Source: Zygnema cylindricum (taxonomy: Eukaryota > Streptophyta > Zygnematophyceae > Zygnematales > Zygnemataceae). From it: a DNA stretch of 47,706 bases. Location of the stretch: positions 1 through 47,706 of the forward strand of contig JBBHKE010000651.1 of assembly GCA_037447655.1 (NCBI GenBank). The letters are read 5' to 3'. This document shows, piece by piece, positions 21,027 through 33,000 of this stretch. The position numbers and the translations under genes were made by a program. Each line of letters starts with the position of its first letter. Position 1 is the stretch's first letter. The notes beneath the pieces were generated by a model. It saw only the letters and a program-made list of their open reading frames with translations. It did no database searches and was not told the DNA's origin.

Positions 21027-21832
21027 ATATAAACGCCTACTTTTGAACTATGGATGGAACAGTTCATAAATATTGGACGTTATCTCTTCCCGATAATGTC
21101 ATTTTACCTTTTCTATAGTTTGAAATTTCGTACAATTCATTTTTAGAGTGGCGTTCCATCAGACGAAAAGTGAGGTTGTTTTATAGAAATCCGGACCTTT
21201 CCGTACTACGCCGTACCTCTTATTTTGTTTTGATACACGAACAACATTACAGTGAATCTTGCCAATATTCTCCAAAGGTCTGGGAGGTAACAATGACCGT
21301 TGGATGTTTTTGCGCGAAGCATTCGCGTCGAAAGTGGTACATCACCATTTATAGAAAAAATTGAGTTGCGACACGTTGGATAATGAATGTATGCGACACG
21401 TTGGATAATGAATGTATGTGTCAGGACGGCAACCAATGGAAATCGAAAAATTTCGCACATGATATATGCATTCAAAAATTCAACGGAAATCACGAAAGTG
21501 ATCTCGTAACGAGCTTTCGTCGCGCTATTTTTGTTACCGGCCATCCATCACATTATTTGTGGAAGCGCTCATTCGTCACGCGAAAAAACATAAACCCTAA
21601 AAATAATGAGGTGGCATTTGACAAGCATTTGCAAATACAAGATTTGTGTGGTACGATGCCCTGGTCCGCACGTACATGGTATGCAAATGATAATTTCGAG
21701 GTGAAGTTGGTCGGTGTAAAAAATATTTGACGATTTTCAATATACGATCTTATATTACGTGGTACCACTCATTTATGAGCACGTGGATTACAGACTTTGC
21801 GCAAGAGAACATCGTTCAAACTTCAAAGTGTA
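21027..21832. other. Spacer with a 25-bp direct repeat
   Basis: TGCGACACGTTGGATAATGA plus five more bases occurs twice in tandem at about 21366-21415. Overlapping open frames of about 112-115 codons on both strands have no recognisable domain, and I regard them as chance. Confidence 0.4.
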
Positions 21833-22373
21833 CACCACGAATCCTTATTAGTGTCAAAGTTTAAATAGTGCCGAAGAAAATTTACTGTAATTGATGCTAA
21901 TTAAGAATTTGAAAATTTTAAAAACAAAGGTGTATTCTAATTTTAGCGTTAATGCTAATATGGGAACAACAAAAATGGAATATTCGCCGTACGATTATAA
22001 ACTATAATATATGTATCCAAACAAAACATTAAAAATTGTATGCCGTCGCGAATTTAAAATATACGTACATGCCATACTAATTTACGCGTCAGACTAATCC
22101 CGTTTTTTTGAACGCACGTTCCTATGCGTGCGCGTCTGATTTTATTCATTTTTTCGTAAATTTTCACTTGAAAAAGTACATTTATGTACGGTATGACATC
22201 AACCGTACACCACACCATTTCTATTTTATTATACTTTCGGGCTTTACGCTATTTTGTACGGTACTTTAATTAGCGTCAAGGAAAAATTAAAATCATGTAT
22301 CCTATTTGAAAAAAAAAATAAAAATTTTAAGAACCCAAATTAGAGTTATTGACACTAATAACGATTCCCGGTG
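21833..22373. mobile_element. Long MITE (541 bp) of the CACYGYGAATCG family
   Basis: The left terminus CACCACGAATCCTTATTAG and the reverse complement of the right terminus, CACCGGGAATCGTTATTAG, continue to match through GTGTCAA (about 25 bp). Both sides are flanked by TA. There is no coding capacity. It is an inverted relative of 18415-18960. Confidence 0.75.
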
Positions 22374-22452
22374 TAACATCTTGTAATGTTGTTCGTACGA
22401 ATTACAGAATTTCTTGATGGAACGCCACCCTTAGTCATCTAATACTATACTA

Positions 22453-22660
22453 CACCGCGAATCGCTATTATCGTTCATCACGCTAATTCGACGCCCCTAA
22501 ATTTTTACCCAAATTCTTAAATAGAGTGATTAAAAAAACACTAAAAACCAAATTAGAGTGACTGATTTCCTTAAAAATCCCCAAATTCCCAATTAGCGTT
22601 AATCACAATAGTTGTTATTTAACTCTAAATATTTGTTAACGCTAATACCGATTCGCAGTG
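22453..22660. mobile_element. MITE (208 bp), CACYGYGAATCG family
   Basis: The left end is CACCGCGAATCGCTATTA. The right end, reversed, is CACTGCGAATCGGTATTAG. TA precedes the left end, while the right flank is CA. Confidence 0.75.
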
Positions 22661-22664
22661 CATC

Positions 22665-23250
22665 AGTGTTGTGTATCGGTATGAAATTTATCGCGATATC
22701 ACCGATACTGATAGTTATCGGTTATCCAACGGTCAAGGGTCCCGATATACTGCTCCGAGACCAACAAATTCCTTATCGGCGATTAAGTATAAAATTTGTA
22801 GTATGCTATATAATAGTACTTTGTAATATATTGTATTATATTATTCATTGTATATAGCTTGGCATGCCACGTATGACAATCTGTTCCGTACTCTACATAA
22901 CGGGATTTAGTACGGGCAACGCAACACGTTAACGTTAACAAATTATGTTAAACACGACATTCTTGAAGGGTATGGGGGCGTGGAACCCAAGTGAAACCCC
23001 CCCAAAAAAAATTAAAGCAAATATCGTGATTTCTTTCCGAAATCGGGGGGGGGGGGGGGGGGGGGAGGGTCGGCGACGCGTCAGTGGAATAAACCGTATA
23101 ACTGTACGTCCGTACAGTTATCGGTACCGGTGTTATCGCGATAAATAACCGATATTGTCAATCGATATATCGTGCCAATATCTCGATTATTGGTAAACAA
23201 AAAAAGAATACATATTGATTATTGGCTAAACCTTGGCGATACACAACACT
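22665..23250. mobile_element. TIR element with AGTGTTGTGTATCG ends and a poly-G run
   Basis: AGTGTTGTGTATCG at 22665-22678 is the perfect inverse of CGATACACAACACT at 23237-23250. Inside are CGATATATCG/ATCGCGAT words and an uninterrupted run of 21 G (23045-23065). No coding region and no clear target duplication were found. The segment at 225-397 looks like a remnant of the same family. Confidence 0.65.
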
Positions 23251-23802
23251 ACTATTTTGATCTTTGTTTGTATAGGTGTGATCCAACGTTTGTATAGGTG
23301 TGCACATGTTCTTACATATGCACTTAATTATATCTATTGGAACTCGAGATGTGTGCATGCGCTTTTGAAAATGCTCCTCAAAGCAACTCTTAGTGTGGAC
23401 GTACTCTTAAGACGCAACAATTTTCGTAACGTTTTTTTGGTACTCCACGATATCGATTTTTTTCAGTAAAGTCGCTAAATATCGACATCTTAATTTATCA
23501 ATGTTCCTATATACCAAGACCACACTATGTTATTTGCAATTTCGATTGCTACGCATCACGAGTATTTTTTACATTTATAGCGATTCACAATGTACTTCCC
23601 CTGGATGTTAGGCTAATAACACCGATTGCACAATCTTTTCGTGTCTGTTATTGGTATTACATTATATTAACCAACACTAACTGTATTGTTAGCCTTTCAA
23701 TTCAACCGTCTATATGTGTTGTTTGACCACCTTTTGGACTTTATGCATTCACTCCCACTCTCTCCTTCAAGACACCTCCTTGTTAGGGAAACAAAGCAGG
23801 TG
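23251..23802. other. Non-coding spacer
   Basis: I see no gene or repeat with sharp ends. Confidence 0.4.
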
Positions 23803-23816
23803 TTATGATATCCAGT

Positions 23817-26321
23817 ATTTATTGGCCGACTTTATTAAAAAGCGCGATGGTACCCATCTGAGTCCATAGGAACAAAAAGAAGTAGCATTGCAAAAACTGA
23901 AAAACCACATAACGAGGGAATAAACAAAAAGGAAAATCAAGGCAAAAATAACGAAAATAAGAAAGGATGGCAAGGAAGTCGAAAACATCCAAAAAAGCAA
24001 AACCCAACAAACAAAACATAAAAGGAACAAACTAACACGTAGCAAAAAAACCCAAACATAACTAAAAATATACGGAAAGCAACCACGTAAGTCTCCGAAT
24101 CCCAAAGGAGCACGAGGAGGAAGTTCCGGAACACGCCGTTGATCCATAACGACAACAGACGGTCGAAGTAATATAGAAGCCAACACCCATTGTAGGGCCA
24201 TGGAAAAGCGTTGACGGTAAAAAGAAGTAAGGACTGAAACAAGAGGGCTCCCAAGTCTTCGCCTCTCCAACGAGCGCCGACCACAAGTACGGAAAAACTC
24301 GTCCAAAGCCACACCCAAACAACCAAATATCTCGACCGCCATCGGAATGAAGCCATCCATAGCGTCGCGACTGGCATAATCACGCTTCTTCCTTTTAGCC
24401 CCGTCACGGGCGGCCACTCCCACATGCTGAGCAGCTTGGTTGATGGCTGTAGTTGAGGTAGGGTTCGCCAAAACAATGTCACCAAATGTACGAGGCGCAC
24501 CATCAAGTAATATAAGGTCAATCCGACGCGAAGGAATAATGTGAGAGACCTCCCGACGAACAAAAAAACCCTTTTCAGAGGAGATAGTAGCGATGGTGTC
24601 TCGAATCGTGTCGTGCGCCTGAATAAACTCGCCCCTGTGGGAGCAACGAAGCAAATGGACCCCGCCGGGCTTGAGAACGTGGCCACAAGAGCAAACAAGT
24701 GAGCCAAGCAAAGGTGGGTGAGGGAGGCCAAGCCGGAACCTAAGGGCCGTGGTAAACTGAGTCGGGGTGAAACGAAGAGTGGATAAGATAGGGACAGCCA
24801 ATAGCCAAGCTCCAAAGCCATGTCCGCCCCAAGACAGAAAACGTGACCGCAAAGAATCGGAAGGAAGTGCCTCAAGAAGCTTAGATTTAATAGCGGCGAC
24901 AACCCGATCAAAAATAGATTCCTGAACACGCGCAACTGATGTCTAAACAAGAGTGGAAAAAATAGGCATGTCCTCATAAGGTGTGCGGATGGGTGGGGAG
25001 GGATGTGGCTTGGGTGGATTGGCAGGTGCGAAGCTGCCATTCAGAACCACCCAAATACGGCTAGCACATTGGGAGGTTCCCAAACCGCTATTGGCAGAAA
25101 GAGGCTGGTGCTGCCGCGCCAGGCGGCCGGCCAACGTCGGAGGTTAATGCCAAAGCAGGTGAGGACACAAAAGATGGGGTGAGAGGGGAAGTCCGAGTAA
25201 GGTAGGAGGGCCGGTGAGGGAAACACCGTGTCAGAAGAGCAAAGGCCATATGGAGATCAGAAAGGTGAGAAAGGCCGTCCACGTGGGATAATTTTTTATG
25301 AAGAGTGGAATCAACGAATGTCGTGACGTATGGATCGGAACCAAGCGGGCAACCCAACACACGAATGCCTTCGGAAGGAGGAGTCTGAAAACCTGGAGGG
25401 GGAGTGAAAGGAGGAGGAATAGGACGTGGGGGCAAACAACACACTTAGAGGGCTAGACCAAAAGATTGAGTTCGGCCAAGCGAGCCTTGAAAAAGTTATA
25501 GGCCGGTATAACTTGGTCCAAAGAACCAATAACGTGTGTGTCATCCGCAACTGAAGGGAAGAGGCAAGAAGGGTAAGCAGTTGCGGAAGCTCGGATGGCG
25601 CGGTAATGAGCTAGGGCAAACAAAGGGCACCCAAGAGGATCACCTTGACGAGTGCCAATCGTGGAGGAAAGTGGGACCAAATCATCATCAGTGGAGAAAG
25701 AGAGACTACTAATCACAGAATAAAAAGCTCTCACAAAAGGAAATATCTAGACAATCGTGAAAGGTGTAGCCATAAGCTCCGAAAAAATGGCATTCCGATC
25801 CACTGTATTAAAGGCATTAGAAACATCAACCTGGAGGACTAACCAATCCGGATGGGCATCTAACAAAGCCCGGATCTCGTGGACCACGGCCTCACAACCC
25901 CCCCGGGTTGCCACTTCGAATTGATGAGGAGAGAAATAATCATGGAAAGCGGGCTAGAGCTGGATGAAGATGGCACGGGCCACCAATCGGTACAATACCT
26001 CGCCTATTGCAATAGGACGAATTCCCAAATTGAGTTTGGTGACAACTACGAGGCGGGAGGCCGTGAGGAGATCACAAATACGAGAAGGGACAGTGCCAGC
26101 CGCAATAAGGGAACAAACTCGAAAAAACATATCAAAACCCCGAGCACCAAATTTCGGAGGCAAAACGTCGAGAAATAGCTCATAAACCGTGCCTGAAAGA
26201 CCCCTTGCTGAAAGATGTGGAGAAGTCGCAATGGCTTTAATAAAAGAATCTCGATCCAAGAGAAAACACTGTCGGCTCGAAGGGGTGAATAGAGGGGGAC
26301 TGAGGGGTATGGGGCTAGGTA
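23817..26321 (-). mobile_element. 5'-truncated non-LTR retrotransposon with RT and likely restriction-like endonuclease (decayed)
   Basis: Minus-strand fragments in order: the RT N-part with GIRPIAIGEVLYRLVARA (26259-25954); motif A LQVDVSNAFNTVDR (about 25845-25800); GTRQGDPLGCPLFALAHYRA and the catalytic VADDTH (25734-25453); the post-RT segment GIRVLGCPLGSD (25444-25088); then a C-terminal region (24852-24090). The C-terminal region has a zinc knuckle CSCG...HLLRC, AHDTIRD, RRIDLIL and DIVLANP. The last part fits the layout of restriction-like endonucleases of R2-type elements (knuckle followed by a PD-(D/E)XK-like core), which is an inference. Frameshifts and a stop near 25750 make it non-functional. 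TTATGATATCCAGT (23803-23816) and TTACGATATCCAGT (26322-26335) are a 14-bp target duplication with one mismatch. Confidence 0.8.
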
Positions 26322-26335
26322 TTACGATATCCAGT

Positions 26336-27080
26336 GGACTTGACTAGATTGCAGTTAATTTCAGATACATCGGCCTATTTGTAATTACCGGATTAGATAT
26401 AATTGCTCAATATGTACACTTTTATTTTGTTATTTAGTCATAGCATAGAAGTTAAAAGACTAAACGTTTGAAATAAGAAAAGATAATTCAACGGAGCATT
26501 GCAGGGCTATAGCCGGATAAAAAGACTGGTTAGTATTGCTTTACGGATTCCAGGAGTAATCAGTATAACTTCCTATAGATTGAAAAATTTAAAAGGGACA
26601 AAGAGTACTTCTTGCATCCTCCAGGGAGTTGTAAAAATTGGACCATTACCGCAAATTGTTGTGCACACAATGTGCATTGTTCTATAGTTTCAAGCTAAAA
26701 CAAACACACGCTATACAGGAACCTGCTTCCTTAAATATTTACAAGAATTAAAAGAAAACAGTTCAATAACTCCAGAGAGGTGAACGAGGTGAGAGTGAAT
26801 AAACTTTTTACATACTGATAAGCCAAAATTTATCGCCACCAAGGAAAGACTGTCCATTAAGTTGCCTATAAGTGAACTTAAAACTCGTCATAAATTTTAT
26901 TAAATCAAACCAGTACCTTTTGATTTTCAGTATTATTAATGTCAAGCCAAACTTCAGAAATACACCCAAGTTCAAAGTAGAGTCCGCATGCTTGTTCCTC
27001 ATGCTAACTATTATTACTGTAAGTTTCAGAAAATTTACATGTTTTTCAAAAATTTACAAGTTTTTTTATGCTTTTATCAC
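26336..27080. other. Non-coding region, 3' flank of the aminopeptidase gene
   Basis: AT-rich sequence that probably includes the 3' untranslated region of the minus-strand aminopeptidase near 27080. No other gene is seen. Confidence 0.45.
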
Positions 27081-30000
27081 TCAGAGCTTCCCGTTGTCGA
27101 CTTTCAGTTTTGAATCGACTTCCGCAAAATCCGAATAAAACGCTTTGAAGTGTTTATATGCGTAGGAGACGTCTTCGACTCCACACATTTCCCGAATACT
27201 GTGCATAGAAAGTTGGGGAGGCCCGACATCGACAGTTCTAATTCCCACTCCACTCGCTAAAATAGGCCCGATAGTCGACCCACAGGCCATATCATTTCGT
27301 ACCACAAAATCCTACAAACCCGCCCCACAAGTACAACAGTTCCACAAACATAGACCATTAGGCTAGAATATTTGTTCGTTTGTTCGTTCGTTGGTTTGTT
27401 TGTTTGTTTGTTGTTTTTATCAATACCGAAACTGAAGGACAAGACACAAACTATGGTCATAATGCTTTATGATGATGATGATCACATTTAGAAGTTGCTC
27501 GCAAATTAAAAGTAACGTGAACTTTTGTTCAATACGGTACACTGCTCATCACTGATAGAACTAACCACCCGAATTTGAGCGAGTGTTTTTCTGACTCAAA
27601 ATCATATATTAGCGTTATGACAAGCCACGTGGTAAAACACTTTAGTGTAATTAATCTTAACACTAATAATAATTCACTAACTCTAATAGCGACGAACGAT
27701 GTACTACACTGCTATCGTTATAAGCGTCAATGGCACTACATTGGTGCCCCTAAATTTTACCCTTCAAACCTAAAATGGTATGAATAACACTGACTTCTTT
27801 TTTCTAATGTCTAATTCTTTAAACGGTTCAAAATCAGCCACGTTAAATGGAAGTGGATTAGAATAAATAACACTAATATAAACCCCACGCTAATAACTTA
27901 TCACCTCTAATAATGATTAGACAATGCTATGCACCATAACAAGCTTTAACGAACAAGAGAAAGGGAAAGAAATAGAGGGCAAACAGGGCTGTTAGCTAAG
28001 AGAGCGCACTACAACCACACTATTCAAGTCCAACAATATAAGCATGTTTATCTAGTAAAATCTCCAGGAACCAAAAGGAAAAACTAGGTAAAAAACTCAA
28101 TAATGCTGAAACCATGAAAGTACACTAATAGTGTGCATAATTTAAGTGCAAAATTCACACAAATTCAACTGCAATATTTCCAGATCAAGTGCAGTCCAAC
28201 CAATGCTTTATACAGGCCATAACTATTTGAAAATGAAGAAAAGAACTATTATATAGACTTTGTCTAAAGATAGTTAGTGGAAAATTTACAGTAGAACATC
28301 TACCGACAAGAGGGCAAAAAGAGAGCCTCATTATAGGATAATTAGGAAGACAAAAAAACATGGCTGAGTTGAATTTCTCACCTAAGTGTGTAAATAATAT
28401 TCATATCCAATATGAATAAAGGATGAAAATTATAGTTGGAAAACAACTCTTACCTGAGTTGGTAAACCGTTTTTATATCCGACATGAATAAAGGATGAAA
28501 ATTATAGTTGGAAAAGAACTCTTACCTGAGTTGGTAAGCCATGTTTATATCCTATGTGACGAAAAAGGAAGGCTGTCACAGCATTTGTCGCATATCTCTG
28601 GTTTGCATTTGTCTTTAGTACGAGCCCTTGATGCAATTTTGGTTGGTGGTTTTCCTCATGTCGATCCTGTGGAAAAAAAATAAATTCTCAATGCTTAATT
28701 CTACAAACTCAAACAAAAACTACGCCTAACAATTCAAATTCGCAAAAACAGTGTTGTTTAAAAGTACACTTTTTGCCAGTGTTTCCTTTTTCGGAGTTTT
28801 GATATATGTCCATGAGTCAAAGAAAAAATCGGAACATACTTTGGAAAAAAATAAAGAATTAGATTGTCATTTTTATCTAGGAATCCGTAAAAGATATACA
28901 TGAAATGCAATAACAAACTTTCGACTAAGCTGAAATTACGCAACAAAGCTGTTTTGGAAAAAAAGAAAAAACAAGAACAGATAAATGAAATAGAGTACAA
29001 AACATAAATTCTACTTTCCAAGGACTTTACTTTTCGAAACACTCTGCCTTCTTCAAAATTTAACATATTGGCCAAAAACAAATAAACAAAGAGATGAATT
29101 ATAATTCATTATTATATCATACTACATCATATAACTCCGTTTTCCTTGATCCTCATTTTGTTAACATCACATGGAAGTCTGAAGTATATTCATAGGGTAA
29201 CAACACTACCGGAGATTTACCCTCGTTGTGGGGACAAATTATACAGTTCGTACAGTTTTTTGAGAAATTGTACTTACTGTCACTCATAGAAAGTGTACAA
29301 TTCACCCTCAAAATAAGGACAGTTTCTCTCGTTTTATTACCCTAGCGATGTTGTAACTGGCGAGGTTTTTCCTTCACCATCATTTCAACTTTCAAACAAA
29401 AAATTTAGGTAAGTCTCCAAATTTCCTAATCCCCAGATTTCGAAAGATGATCTCTACAGTAAATTGAGGCTGAGGAGTTTTACTAGAGTACCTAACACTC
29501 CAGAAATGGAAACTAAGTTCCAAAATTATTTTTTTCCCCCCTAAACTCAAAGGGAGAGAAACACAAACTAAATACTCCAGAAATAGAAACAAAGTTTCAA
29601 AGTTCCAAAAATTTCGCTCGTAAAGATAGGAGAGTCAAATTTGAGTACCTGATAATTGGGATGAAGGCAGTGGGCCATATCTGATGAGACCAGAAAACTG
29701 TTTTGAATTGCTTGTTCAAGTACACCCTGTATATCCCATTTCTCCCTTGTTTGGTATATCAGTTTTTATATCACTAATAAAAGAAAACTGAGAGCTTTGT
29801 GAACTTTAACCAGACTAGGACAGTAAAATGAATTTGCATACACCATCATGCATTCAATAACCTCTTTTTAACTGCCTTTTTTCTTGTACAACCATTCTTG
29901 CTGTTAAAACAAAACAAAATTTCGCGATCTTTGCTTCAAACATATTTTAAAAAGAATTGACACATTATAACTCAACATTCTCCAAATACAAACAAATCCC

Positions 30001-33000
30001 GTCGACAAAGAACTCAATTCAGCAACAATCCCCGGTGTCTGTTATCTGACCGTAGGAAACTGTTTATTAAACTGTTCATTAAAAACCGTTTATTGAAAAC
30101 TGTTCCTGCTTGGTTCTTTTTCTGCCTCTCGGAAAAAAGTAGTAACCCGTAAAAACCGTTTCTTGACAACAGTTCAGCTTTTTTTCGATGCCTCTAGGAA
30201 AAAAGCTGTAACACACTCACCTGTCCCGGTCTTTTTTCTGCCTCTTGGAAGAAAGCTGTAACTCGTCGTATGGTATCGAGCATCACAGGTGAACCAGCTC
30301 CTTGGGCCGAATCACTACCAACTTCCTCATGATCAAAAAGGGCGACCATACGAATTCCCGTCTCATCTTTTAACTCTCCCTCGGAGCTCGTGGAGTCAAT
30401 CAGGGCCTACAAGTGAAACCCAGTTTTGCTACTATCAGTGGGAAATCCCTCTCTCTCTCTTCATCCTGAACTTGCAACGTAAAGCAAATTCACATGAAAA
30501 TCCTCCAATCCCACTGTCTTCTTCATCAACTACACCGCAAGTCGCTATTATCGTAACAAAACAATTAGTATGAGGACAGTTTTAGTGTCAATCATTCTCT
30601 TACCGGGCCAAATGGTGTGCACGATTGCGAACCCCAAGAAGAATCAGCGGTAAGATTTTTTTTTTTTTGGTATTAGTAACACTATTTTTTTGTTCAGAGG
30701 GCCAAAAAGTCCAGACGGAATTAATGTTATCCACGCTAATAGCGATTCACAACGTATATTCCTAAACCTTCAAAGACGTGCGGGAACTGAGAGATCATAA
30801 CAAACTGCATCAATTTTCCAGATTATTTCACACCATGTTCCGTTCACATGAACATTTTAATAAACACAAAAGGTAAACTTCATGCTGTGGTTAACAATGT
30901 CGATTACGAAAACAGCGGTTGTATTAGACAGGTGCAAATTGGTGAGGGAAGAGGTAAAGGAGGAGAGAGAAAGCGAACAGGAAAGGAAAGAAGAAAGAAA
31001 TTAAACCTTAAGGGAGCAGAAAGTGCTGCAGAGGTTGTCTAGTCGTCCCACAAAAACAAATTCCTTTAAAGCTCCTCCCAACTGTCCTGGTTGTGTGTCA
31101 CATACACTCAGTTCAAAGTCACAGATATCGTTTGCCTCACATCCCATCTCCTCCGCCAATAGCTGCAACCCATACCCATAGGACCACCAGTAATTTGCAA
31201 TAACCAAGGAAAAAATGTTGGGAACCAATTATTTGATCGGAAACTGATCGAGAAGTCTGAGAAAATGTGTGAAGTGAGGAGCGAGCTTCCAAATATAGTG
31301 AAATTGGGGAATAATTCTATGTATTAGAAACTGATTTAAAGCATTTAGAAAATGAATGAAGTGAAGAGCTTTCAAATACAGTTTCTTAAAATCCAGCACA
31401 GGTTAAAACACTTGGACAGCTGTTGCTTGGTTGGAGAACGTCAGAGCAGAATATGCAGCAATACAATTAATAATAGTGATTCTAACAAATGAATGCTATG
31501 GTCACATATTAATTCATTCATCATTTGTCCTTTTGATCAAGTCTTCGTTGATTCGCCCGTGTTTCAGTTCAATTTCATTTAGCTTTTGATCTCACTCCTG
31601 TACTGAGATGGCTTGCCATAGCGCAGTTTTTACGAAACTTTATTATTACTTAACTGCTACTGGAAACAAATTTCAACTACTAGTTTCAAAGACTACATGG
31701 TCCAAAAATCACTTTACTGTTTGTCGTTATTAGAGTAAAAGAATTATTATTATTTAAAGGGGCTGAGTGATGTGGCGGCATAAAATTAATGTTATTAACA
31801 CTATTTTATGATTAAGGGCAAAACAAAAAAGACGACCGAATTGAAATAGTGTCATAAAATCTAATAGCAATGAATATTGTACTTTCTCTATTCTATGCCG
31901 TTTATGTTGTGGTGGCTTTTTACTTTGCCCAACAAAAGGTGTACTCTAGAATTTATGAATATAATTTTTATACAAAGTTTTAGTTAAATCCTTGTTACTT
32001 TTCATCATCCAGTTTGTCAACCAATCAGTGTTAAGAACAAATGTAAGCCACAACCAAAACCCGTGATTCCCTTTTACAAGGGAATCAATTTGTTTGACGG
32101 AAAATTATACACTAATAACATACTTGCAAAACTCAATTGTCGATTAGAACATTTAAACATAGTTTATGATCTACTTCTTCCAGGGAAGAGCTTTACCTCC
32201 AGCAAAATTGGATGATGTTTTGGAGCTTCTTCTGGTTTTATGGTCAAAGAAACCTCCGACCCAGTTGACACTCCATCATTAACTACCTTTCCATTCTTCG
32301 AAACAGAAGCTGGTTTTGCGAGTTCTGCCTGTACCAACCATAACCAGAGTAAAAAAACCAGAAAATGGGCCATAGAAAAGAAACTTGCTTTAAAACACAG
32401 CGGAATCGACCCATGCTAAGAGTATTGGGTGTTACCTGATACACTCTTCATCAGTAATATTATTTACAAGCTAACGTTCAAACATTCACTAATTTTTTTT
32501 TCAAGGTCAATTGCGATGTTGCTTTCCAGCCTTTTTCCATTTTTTGTGGGTATGATTGGTTACACTCTTTGTTAACAATCTGTACGATCGGTATTTCTGC
32601 TACACTATTTTTACTCAAACGAAACTAATTAGTCAAATTTCTTCCATGAAACTGAAGAACTCAGCCATAGGAGGCATTTAATGGCAAGGGAGAGGAAAAA
32701 AAAAAGCAATAAAGTGAATAAAACATAAGCAGGCAAAGGATCTACGATCAATGAAATCATAATAAAGGCCACAAATAAGTTGCAAAAAAGAACCGGGACC
32801 ATCGAATGAAAAACGATTCTGTACCTTTATAACAGATGCCAGAAGAGGAACAAGATGACTTTGTGTGTTAACTTTGAAACCTGCTGTATTTACCTCCCTG
32901 AAAATCATCCATTCCACAAAAAAAGACAGGTCTCATGGTTAGTATGACAAAAGTACTGTTCACATCCTCAACCAATTTGAATTAGTGATACATGCAAACT

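Noticed and set aside
21206-21768. 112-115 codon frames on both strands
   Set aside because: They overlap antisense to each other. There are no motifs, no splice context and no codon bias, and the region is a spacer between transposons.
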